Notes under the pieces: generated by a model
The model's database searches: none
Told to the model about the DNA's origin: nothing
Seen by the model: only the letters and a program-made list of their open reading frames with translations
Made by a program: the position numbers and the translations under genes
Shown here: piece after piece, positions 32,392-38,769 of the stretch
Numbering within the stretch: the first letter of the stretch is position 1
Layout: the number at the start of each line of letters is the position of its first letter
From: Candidatus Goldiibacteriota bacterium
GTDB taxonomy: Bacteria; Oederibacteriota; PGYV01
Direction: 5' to 3'
Length of the DNA: 38,769 nt
Assembly (NCBI GenBank): GCA_016937715.1
Contig: JAFGWA010000092.1
Span: 1 to 38,769, forward strand

Positions 32392-34950
32392 ATGATGCGG
32401 GACAGCACTGGAATACCGGGACTTGATAAGATATTAAACGGCATAATTCCGGGAGATAATATAGTATGGCAGACTGATGTTCTGGAACATTTTTTACCTT
32501 ATGTGAAGCCGTACTGCGAATACGCGAAAAACAACGGCAGGCCCCTTATATACTTCAGGTTTGCGGGGCATACGCCGTTTGTTTCTGAGGCGGACGGGGC
32601 GCAGGTGTGTGTTTTGCATCCGGAAGATGGTTTTGAAAAATTTATAACCCAAATGCACGATGTAATAACCAAAACGGGCGACGGCGCTTATTATGTCTTT
32701 GATTCGCTTTCCGAACTTGCGGTGGAAAGTTTCAGCGAGAGTATGATAGAAAACTTTTTTGTATTGACGTGCCCAAGGCTGTTAAAGATGAAGTGTATAG
32801 CGTATTTTGTTGTGACCAGCAATTTAAATTCATATCATGCCACAAGGCCGATTACAAAAACCACGCAGTTAATACTTGATATTTACAGCAGAAACGGGCG
32901 TGAATTTATTCAGCCTGTTAAAGTGGACGGCAGGTATTCTTCCGAAATGTTCATGCTGCACGAACGCGTGGGTGATGATTTTATGCCTGTCATGAACAGT
33001 TCCGATATAGCGGAAATATCCGCTTCTGACCCCTGGTACGGCCTGCAGTCCGCGCCTTACAGGGCGGTAGGCCTTTGGGACAGGCTTTTTATTGAATCTG
33101 AAGATGTAATTGAATCGTGCCGCCGCGGGGAATGTTCTTTGGATACTGTAAGGGAGATATTTTTAAGGCAGTTAAAGCAGATTTTTTCAAATGACGCGCG
33201 CATGCTGGAAATGGCGGAAAAGTTCATTGACCTGCCGGAATTAATACATATCTGGAAGCGCACCATAGGCACGGGAATGATAGGCGGAAAATCCGCCGGT
33301 ATGCTTTTAGCCCACGCCATTTTAAAAAAACATTTTCCTAAATACACCCAAATAATTGAAAAACACGACTCTTTTTATATAGGGTCGGACATATTTTACT
33401 CTTTTCTTGTAAGAAACGGCTGCTGGCACATAAGGCAGAATCAGAAAAACCCCGCCACCATTTATGACAGGCTTGAAGAGGCGCGGGCGCTTATTATAAA
33501 CGGGGAATTTCTGGAAACTGAAAAGCAGAAATTTTCCGATATGCTGGATTACTTCGGGCAGGCGCCTATTATTGTGCGTTCCAGTTCGCTGCTTGAAGAT
33601 AATTTTGGAAACGCGTTTTCCGGAAAATATGAAAGCATTTTCTGCGTAAACAACGGGACAAAAGAAAAGAGGCTTGAAGAATTTTTAAAAGCTGTCCGTT
33701 TAATTTACGCAAGTACAATGTCAAAAGAGGCGCTGGCTTACAGGGCCAGGCGTAATGTCCTTGATATGGACGAACAGATGGCGCTTTTGGTGCAGAGGGT
33801 TTCCGGGACAAGGTATGAAAAAATATTTATGCCGCAGCTTGCGGGCGTAGGGTTTTCGTACAACTCTTATAAATGGGACGAAAGTATTGACCCGGCGGCA
33901 GGACTTATACGTCTTGTGTATGGGCTTGGAACCAGGGCTGTGGACAGGCACGATGATGACTATACCCGTATAGTGGCGGTAAACGCGCCGGAAAAAAGGC
34001 CTGAAGGAAATCAGGCTGAAACCGCGAAGTTTACGCAGAAAAGGGTGGATGTGCTTGATATTCAGAATAATGTTTTAAAAACGGATTATTTTACGGATAT
34101 TTTAAAGGAAAACGCGGGGCTGGACCCGGAAATGTTTTCGCTTGAAAGGGAATACAATGGCGCCGGATACAGGATAATAAATTTTGACACTGTCCTGTCC
34201 GGAACAGAATTTATAAAAGATATGGGGGATATACTTTCTATATTAAGGGATAATTATGGCAGTCAGGTGGATATAGAATTTACGGCTAATTTTACCAAAG
34301 ACAAAAAATACAGAATAAACCTGCTTCAGTGCAGGCCTCAGCATGTAAGAAAAGAAAGCGGCGTTAAAAGCGTTCTCCCCACCGTGTCCGAAGATAAAAT
34401 AATATTAAAATCCAAAGGCGGTCTTGTAGGGCAGGGCAGGACAATGGCTGTTGACAGAATAATATATGTGGTGCCCGGGGTTTATGGGTTACTGCCGGAA
34501 CAGGACAGGTATTCAGTGGCAAGGCTTGTGGGCAGGGCGGCACACTTTGAGGAAGAAACCGGGAAAAATATAATGCTTTTAGGGCCGGGAAGGTGGGGCA
34601 CGCGGATGGTACAGCTTGGCGTGCCTGTGGTTTTTTCTGAAATTAATACCGCGTCTGTCATATGTGAAATCGGCAAGATGCACGAAGGGCTTATTCCGGA
34701 TCTTTCCATGGGGACGCATTTTTTTAATGACCTTGTGGAAATGAACATTCTTTATATCGGTTTTTTTGCGTCAGCCCATGGCAATGTATTAAATGAAAAG
34801 TTTATAGAGTCCCTTCTGGACAGTTTTCCGCGGATGTTTCCCGGTGAAAAAAATTATGGCGGCGCGGTAAGGGTGATAGAAGGTAAAGATTTAAAAATAT
34901 ATCTTCAGGCAGACCCGGTAAAACAGGAGTGCGTGGTTTTCGCGGGGTAA
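32392..34950 (+). CDS. Fusion of a degenerate KaiC-like domain with a PEP/pyruvate-binding (PPDK-N-like) domain
   Basis: An 852-residue protein behind CCGGAGG. Residues about 5-160 resemble KaiC/RadA-type RecA folds: 'S-T-G-I-P-G-L-D-K-I-L' at the start and 'Y-Y-V-F-D-S-L-S-E-L' as Walker B. The Walker A loop is missing, so this domain probably cannot hydrolyse ATP. Residues about 290-660 match the ATP-grasp half of PEP synthase/PPDK: 'G-G-K-S-A-G-M-L-L', 'I-V-R-S-S-S-L-L-E-D-N-F-G-N-A-F' and 'N-L-L-Q-C-R-P-Q-H'. The phospho-His swivel and PEP barrel domains are absent; instead there is a separate C-terminal domain (about 680-840) with 'L-G-P-G-R-W-G-T' and 'G-T-H-F-F-N-D'. Its reaction is unknown. 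Confidence 0.8.
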   Translation: MMRDSTGIPGLDKILNGIIPGDNIVWQTDVLEHFLPYVKPYCEYAKNNGRPLIYFRFAGHTPFVSEADGAQVCVLHPEDGFEKFITQMHDVITKTGDGAYYVFDSLSELAVESFSESMIENFFVLTCPRLLKMKCIAYFVVTSNLNSYHATRPITKTTQLILDIYSRNGREFIQPVKVDGRYSSEMFMLHERVGDDFMPVMNSSDIAEISASDPWYGLQSAPYRAVGLWDRLFIESEDVIESCRRGECSLDTVREIFLRQLKQIFSNDARMLEMAEKFIDLPELIHIWKRTIGTGMIGGKSAGMLLAHAILKKHFPKYTQIIEKHDSFYIGSDIFYSFLVRNGCWHIRQNQKNPATIYDRLEEARALIINGEFLETEKQKFSDMLDYFGQAPIIVRSSSLLEDNFGNAFSGKYESIFCVNNGTKEKRLEEFLKAVRLIYASTMSKEALAYRARRNVLDMDEQMALLVQRVSGTRYEKIFMPQLAGVGFSYNSYKWDESIDPAAGLIRLVYGLGTRAVDRHDDDYTRIVAVNAPEKRPEGNQAETAKFTQKRVDVLDIQNNVLKTDYFTDILKENAGLDPEMFSLEREYNGAGYRIINFDTVLSGTEFIKDMGDILSILRDNYGSQVDIEFTANFTKDKKYRINLLQCRPQHVRKESGVKSVLPTVSEDKIILKSKGGLVGQGRTMAVDRIIYVVPGVYGLLPEQDRYSVARLVGRAAHFEEETGKNIMLLGPGRWGTRMVQLGVPVVFSEINTASVICEIGKMHEGLIPDLSMGTHFFNDLVEMNILYIGFFASAHGNVLNEKFIESLLDSFPRMFPGEKNYGGAVRVIEGKDLKIYLQADPVKQECVVFAG

Positions 34951-34970
34951 AATTATTTAAAGGGGGCTTT

Positions 34971-35546
34971 ATGTTAAAAGAATTTATTCTGGCGTTTATT
35001 CCCGTATTTGTAGCGGTGGATGTTATCGGGCTGCTGCCCATATTTATATCTTTAACCCGCAGGCTTAACAAGAAGCAAATAAAAAAGACGCTTATTCTTT
35101 CTTTTATAACAGGTGTTTCTTTGGCCCTTATTTTTATTTTTGTAGGCAAGTGGTTATTTGCCATGCTTGGAATTACCGTTAATGACTTTATGGTGGCGGG
35201 AGGGGTTATACTTTTCCTGATAGCGCTTCGGGATATTTTTGACATAGGAAAGCACGCGGGGGAAGTGGCGGAAATGGGCGCTGTGCCTATTGGCACCCCG
35301 CTTATAGTGGGGCCGGGGGTTTTAACCACATGCCTTATACTGACCGCGCAATACGGAATTATTCCCACTATTACGTCTGTAGTGCTTAATGTGCTTATAG
35401 CTGTTTTGGTGCTAAGTTTTTCCGGGGCGATAATAAAGTTAATAGGCAATACCGGGGTTTTGGCAGTGTCCCGTATCATGGCGCTTCTGCTGGCGGCTAT
35501 TGCTGTAATGATGATTAGAAAAGGGTTAATGGGGATGTTGTTATAA
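34971..35546 (+). CDS. MarC-family integral membrane protein
   Basis: A 191-residue protein with six membrane segments. The family pattern is clear: 'F-V-A-V-D-V-I-G-L-L-P-I-F' near the start, 'G-I-T-V-N-D-F-M-V-A-G-G-V-I-L-F-L-I-A' around 70, 'V-P-I-G-T-P-L-I-V-G-P-G-V' around 103, and the 'G-x-x-A-V-S-R-I-M' end. MarC (UPF0056) members were once linked to multiple antibiotic resistance, but no transport substrate has been established. An upstream in-frame ATG at 34929 lacks a site, and AAAGGGGG precedes 34971. Only 20 bases separate it from the fusion gene upstream, so it probably ends that operon. Confidence 0.85.
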   Translation: MLKEFILAFIPVFVAVDVIGLLPIFISLTRRLNKKQIKKTLILSFITGVSLALIFIFVGKWLFAMLGITVNDFMVAGGVILFLIALRDIFDIGKHAGEVAEMGAVPIGTPLIVGPGVLTTCLILTAQYGIIPTITSVVLNVLIAVLVLSFSGAIIKLIGNTGVLAVSRIMALLLAAIAVMMIRKGLMGMLL

Positions 35547-35794
35547 ATAAGCCCAAAGATATAAACTATAGAAAATAAACAGTACGACAACTGAAAAACT
35601 TTAGGCTGTTTTTATTATTTTGGGGTAAAAAGCGCGGTAAATATTTCACAAGCCGGACAATAAAAAAGTGCTTATGCGTGATAATGTGTATCGTTTATGA
35701 TACGGTTTCTCAAAAATGAAATTAATCAATAAAAACCTATAATTCCTCCTGTCTTAAAAATCCTTTGTTATCAGCCGTTTTTTTGAATGCGAAG
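35547..35794. other. Intergenic stretch before the chemoreceptor promoter
   Basis: The stretch is AT-rich. I see no gene: the only notable items are a short hairpin (GTATC-GTTTAT-GATAC, about 35688-35703) and CCTCCT near 35745. Neither supports a terminator or RNA gene on its own. Confidence 0.5.
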
Positions 35795-35811
35795 TTGGTA
35801 TGATAAATGCT
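35795..35811 (+). promoter_or_regulatory. Candidate sigma-54 promoter of the chemoreceptor gene
   Basis: TTGGTATGATAAATGCT has the invariant GG (-24) and GC (-12) at the required 10-base spacing, with A, G and final W also matching the TTGGCACG-N4-TTGCW pattern; positions CAC-G and TT are only partly kept. It ends 50 bases before the ATG. A chemoreceptor is a common sigma-54 target in many bacteria, but no rpoN or activator is visible in the window. Confidence 0.5.
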
Positions 35812-35861
35812 TAATGATTATTAACAGTTATTGTCATTCACAAATAAAAGTGAGGTGCACA

Positions 35862-37514
35862 ATGAAGAAAAGTTTAAAACTGTCCACCAAGATCATCCTG
35901 TTATGCATCAGCCTTATTGTTGTTTTCAGCTACATGGTTATGACAAGCCTTTCTGCCCAAAGAAAAGCAATGCTTGAAGCAAAAGATGAAAGTACAAAAA
36001 AAATTGTGCTTTCAGCTGTTGATGTTGTGGAGTATTTTTTAGCTCAGTCAAAGTCGGGCGTTTTAAGCAAAGAAAAAGCAAAAGAACTTGCAATGGAATC
36101 GCTGCGAAATATAAGGTTTGAAAACGGTGATTATGTCTGGATTAACGATACCACCCCGCAGATGCTTATGCATCCCCTGGGCAAAGACGCGCAGCCGGGC
36201 TGGTATGTTCCCGGAGGTGTAACTGATTACACCACGGCTGACGGTAAAAAACTCTTTCAGGAGTTCAATAAGATTGCGTTTTCATCCGGAGAGGGTTTTA
36301 TAGATTACAAGTGGATTAAGAGCGGCAAAGCGGGCGATAAAGCGGAGCCGAAGGTTTCATTTGTTAAATACGTGAAAGAATGGGACTGGATTGTGGGAAC
36401 CGGCACATATACGGATGATGTTGAAAAAGAAATAGCCGCATCAACCCGCGGTATTGTGATGCTTCTTGTAATTATTATTCTTGCCGCGATGACGGCGGCT
36501 TTTTATCTTTCCCGTTCTATTACAAAACCCATAATTGAGACAATAAAAAATCTCAGCAGCGGCGCTGACCAGGTGTATATTGCGTCCGGACAGATAGCAT
36601 CCGCAAGCCAGGACCTGGCGCAGGGCGCGTCTGAACAGGCCGCGTCCATCGAAGAAACCGCGTCTTCGCTGGAAGAGATTACTTCCATGATATCGCATAA
36701 CACTGAAAATACAAAAAGGGCCAGCATAGACGCTACAGAGACAAAAAACATAGCGAATGCGGGTATAGAAGCCATGAATAAAATGGCTTTGTCAATTGTG
36801 GAAATAAAGCGCGCGTCTGACGAGACGGTGAAGATAATAAAAACAATTGACGATATTGCTTTTCAGACAAATCTTCTTGCGTTAAACGCCGCTGTGGAAG
36901 CGGCGCGCGCCGGAGAAGCGGGAAAAGGTTTCGCGGTTGTCGCGGAGGAGGTAAGAAACCTTTCCAAACGCAGCGCGGAAGCGGCAAAAGCAACAGGCGA
37001 GATAATTTCCAATTCGCTGAAGAACGTGGACAACGGGGTGAAGTCATCTGAAGAGGTAAAAAATATTCTTGGCAAAGTGGCTTTAAATATTGCCAAAGTA
37101 AGCGCGCTGTCGGATGAAATATCGGGCGCAAGCGAGGAACAGGCAAAAGGGATAAAGCAGATAAATTCGGCGGTATCGGAAATGGACAAAGTAACACAGA
37201 GAAATTCCGCCAACGCGGAAGAAACAGCTTCCGCCAGCGAAGAACTTTCATCACAGTCCGCCGAACTTAATGAGATGGTTGGAAAACTTGCGAATGCAAT
37301 AGGTGAAAATGAAATTGTGGAGAATATGAAAGTTGAAGAGAAAAAAAGAAGTGATGAAATTATTAAAAGAAAAGCGTTAAAGACTCATGAAATAGCAAAA
37401 AAACATTTTGCGGATTTCTCACAGGTAAAGCCGGGGAACAAAAAAACGTATAAAAAAGAAAACCCGGCGGATGTAATACCGTTTGGCGACCATGAGGATT
37501 TTAAAGAATTCTAA
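35862..37514 (+). CDS. Methyl-accepting chemotaxis protein with sCache_2 sensor
   Basis: A 550-residue chemoreceptor; GTGAGGTG precedes ATG 35862. The first membrane helix is about 8-28 and the second about 205-225, enclosing a periplasmic single-Cache (sCache_2) domain with 'G-D-Y-V-W-I-N-D' and 'M-L-M-H-P-L' (about 87-105), the pattern binding small carboxylates in relatives. After the second helix, 'R-S-I-T-K-P-I' starts a HAMP that stops early: only one helix remains before the methylation helices. The signalling tip '[13 protein letters not shown]' (about 344-356) is intact. The C-terminus lacks a CheR-binding NWETF-like pentapeptide and ends 'D-F-K-E-F'. It is 17 bases upstream of the porin-like gene. 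Confidence 0.9.
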   Translation: MKKSLKLSTKIILLCISLIVVFSYMVMTSLSAQRKAMLEAKDESTKKIVLSAVDVVEYFLAQSKSGVLSKEKAKELAMESLRNIRFENGDYVWINDTTPQMLMHPLGKDAQPGWYVPGGVTDYTTADGKKLFQEFNKIAFSSGEGFIDYKWIKSGKAGDKAEPKVSFVKYVKEWDWIVGTGTYTDDVEKEIAASTRGIVMLLVIIILAAMTAAFYLSRSITKPIIETIKNLSSGADQVYIASGQIASASQDLAQGASEQAASIEETASSLEEITSMISHNTENTKRASIDATETKNIANAGIEAMNKMALSIVEIKRASDETVKIIKTIDDIAFQTNLLALNAAVEAARAGEAGKGFAVVAEEVRNLSKRSAEAAKATGEIISNSLKNVDNGVKSSEEVKNILGKVALNIAKVSALSDEISGASEEQAKGIKQINSAVSEMDKVTQRNSANAEETASASEELSSQSAELNEMVGKLANAIGENEIVENMKVEEKKRSDEIIKRKALKTHEIAKKHFADFSQVKPGNKKTYKKENPADVIPFGDHEDFKEF

Positions 37515-37531
37515 AAAAGAAGGAGGGCAAA

Positions 37532-38500
37532 ATGAAGAAGAATTTATTGCTGGCCGTATTACTGCTTGTCGCGTTGTCAACGGGTTTGTCTGCGGTAGAG
37601 GTAAAGTTTTCAGGCTATAACTGGTTAAGGTACACGGCGGGATATACAGGCGCGGATTATACTTCAAGCAGGACTGCAATTGAACGAAATTACCTGAAAT
37701 GGGATATGTCAGTGGATGATAAAATTTCCGGAATGTTAATTCTTGACATTGTAAATGTTGATGACGCGCAGGAAAATATAGATTTTGGAATTTGGGTAAA
37801 GGTTCTTACCGTTGATTATAAAGTTTTTGACGGGCTTACGGCAAGGGCGGGTATGCAGGTTCTGGCATTTGGCATGAACGACGTATGGAGTTATCCTTTA
37901 ATAGGTTATTCCATGGATGTAAGAAAAGGCCTTGTCAAAGTGTGTGATATTGGGTTGGGGTTATACGGAAAGATTGAAGAAATTAATATGGATTATCAGT
38001 TATACGCTGTAAACGGTACAGGGTACAAATCTATTGAAACAAATAAGGGGAAAGCCGGCGGCGTAAGCGCGGGCATACGCCCTTTTTCCGGACTGTACGC
38101 AAGGGTATCGGTTTACGCGGACCAGCCTTCTGACAGCAGGGTAACGGACATCAACGGCTCTGCTTTTGTGCGCTATACCGAAGGCCCGGTTGACTGTTTT
38201 GTTCAGTATATTATTGCTGACAGGGAAGCCTCTGCGGGAAAATCAGGAACCGCGGAAGGGTACAGTTTTTTCGCGGGATATAAAATAACGGACAGCTTCA
38301 GCGCGAATTTAAGGTTTGATACATGGAATCCTGATACAGGCGCTGTTGACGACACGGTTAATACGTATTTTGCAGGCGTTAATTACATTGTAAACGCCAA
38401 TCTGCTGGTTCAGCTGAATTACGAACTTGAAATGCTCTCGGAATTGAACGGGGCGAAACAGGATAACAAGTATATGCTTCAGACCAAATTTTCCTTTTAA
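37532..38500 (+). CDS. Outer-membrane beta-barrel (porin-like) protein
   Basis: A 322-residue protein with AAGGAGGG before the ATG. A signal peptide (hydrophobic 5-18, cleavage near 'L-S-A') precedes alternating short strands with many aromatic, Gly and Asp residues and no cysteine-rich or helical domain. The last residue is Phe ('L-Q-T-K-F-S-F'), the C-terminal signature recognised by the BAM assembly machinery. Repeated 'G-x-x-A-G-x' and 'Y-x-A-x-x' turns suggest roughly 12-16 strands. It resembles small anion or general porins in overall look but not any one family that I can name. It follows the chemoreceptor by 17 bases and ends before a strong terminator. Confidence 0.8.
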   Translation: MKKNLLLAVLLLVALSTGLSAVEVKFSGYNWLRYTAGYTGADYTSSRTAIERNYLKWDMSVDDKISGMLILDIVNVDDAQENIDFGIWVKVLTVDYKVFDGLTARAGMQVLAFGMNDVWSYPLIGYSMDVRKGLVKVCDIGLGLYGKIEEINMDYQLYAVNGTGYKSIETNKGKAGGVSAGIRPFSGLYARVSVYADQPSDSRVTDINGSAFVRYTEGPVDCFVQYIIADREASAGKSGTAEGYSFFAGYKITDSFSANLRFDTWNPDTGAVDDTVNTYFAGVNYIVNANLLVQLNYELEMLSELNGAKQDNKYMLQTKFSF

Positions 38501-38543
38501 TTTTTCAGTTATAAAAACAAGAAGGTTAAAAGTATAAATATTA

Positions 38544-38590
38544 AAACAGCCGGGCGCCGGTTTTGTATCTGACGCCCGGCTGTTTGTTTA
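38544..38590 (+). terminator. Strong intrinsic terminator after the porin-like gene
   Basis: AAACAGCCGGGCG (38544-38556) and CGCCCGGCTGTTT (38573-38585) are perfect 13-bp arms around 16 bases, and the right arm runs straight into TTT and GTTTA. This is the best stem-loop in the window and ends the chemoreceptor-porin unit. Confidence 0.9.
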
Positions 38591-38769
38591 AAAAGTGACC
38601 CGTAAATTTTAAGACATAAATGAATAATGGTTTAAGAACCGGCAGGGTTCAATGGTGTATACCCTTTGGGCTGATTTTTATGGTTTTTATGGTAAAAAAT
38701 GTAATATGAAATGCACCACTTAAGTAAATAAAAAGTCCCACCAAGCACTTGTGTTATTATGTTGTTTGC
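38591..38769. other. Intergenic stretch at the window end
   Basis: AT-rich DNA with no supported gene. A short hairpin (GAACC...GGTTC, about 38636-38651) is the only structure that I see. The longest start-to-stop frame here has no ribosome binding site. Confidence 0.5.

Noticed and set aside
34802-35590. Minus-strand open frame of 262 codons opposite MarC
   Set aside because: It overlaps two well-supported plus-strand genes, is low-complexity Ile/Thr/Pro-rich, and shows no domain.
35688-35703. GTATC/GATAC hairpin as a terminator for the MarC gene
   Set aside because: Only five base pairs, about 140 bases after the stop, and no T run follows.
38632-38720. Short open frame (29 codons) at the window end
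   Set aside because: No ribosome binding site, no recognisable sequence and length within chance.
1-38769. tRNA, rRNA, transposase or phage genes
   Set aside because: I looked for cloverleaf-like and rRNA-like sequence and for integrase or transposase motifs and found none I could support by eye.

Overview
The window looks like chromosomal DNA of an uncultured Gram-negative bacterium. The Gram-negative reading rests on an outer-membrane porin-like protein with a C-terminal Phe, several lipoproteins with clear lipoboxes, and a chemoreceptor. Base composition is moderate to slightly AT-rich, GTG and TTG starts are frequent, and all three stop codons are used. I see no rRNA, tRNA, insertion sequence, phage gene or CRISPR array. 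The gene mix (single-domain Rcp1-like receivers, phytochrome-type HisKA kinases, HD-GYP, hemerythrin, DUF2378-like and STAS-like proteins) recalls deltaproteobacteria-like lineages or a candidate phylum, but I cannot name the taxon.

Layout. 1-322: two short tandem arrays in opposite orientation, then a lipoprotein gene. 1119-4725: two paralogous STAS-like proteins, a SlyD-type FKBP split by an in-frame amber codon, a DUF2378-like protein, an HD hydrolase and a pair of TPM-domain proteins. 4852-15320: a signalling island with three receiver proteins, a PAS-GGDEF cyclase, a membrane protein, a PAS-PAS-HD-GYP phosphodiesterase, a kelch lipoprotein, a small lipoprotein, a bacteriohemerythrin and two collinear 579-residue seven-TM histidine kinases. 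The receivers resemble Rcp1 and the kinases carry the Cph1-type HisKA sequence, so they may be partners. The cyclase and phosphodiesterase would make and destroy c-di-GMP in the same circuit.

15365-18552 (minus strand): mrfB-mrfA, the exonuclease/helicase pair of the MrfAB DNA repair pathway. 18691-20495: a membrane protein with a histone-H1-like lysine tail, and a metallophosphoesterase. 20531-22248: an AbiE type IV toxin-antitoxin pair with a full-consensus promoter and an inverted repeat just after it. 22284-26551: HAD phosphatase, prohibitin/SPFH protein, LysE-type exporter and a GH3-type acyl-adenylating enzyme whose gene starts 2 bases after the exporter gene.

26611-29884: a lipoprotein, a TPR protein, an M20 peptidase and a YitT-family membrane protein. 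29927-35546: a DMP19-like protein, a secreted protein, an ankyrin protein, a large fusion of a degenerate KaiC-like domain with a PEP/pyruvate-binding (PPDK-N) domain, and a MarC protein, closely spaced. 35795-38590: a chemoreceptor and a porin-like protein behind a sigma-54-like promoter and closed by a strong terminator.

The least described pieces are the secreted/ankyrin/KaiC-PPDK/MarC run, the LysE-GH3 pair and the paired kinases with a conserved Cys-Cys in a predicted periplasmic loop. These are proposals from sequence reading, with no database search behind them.
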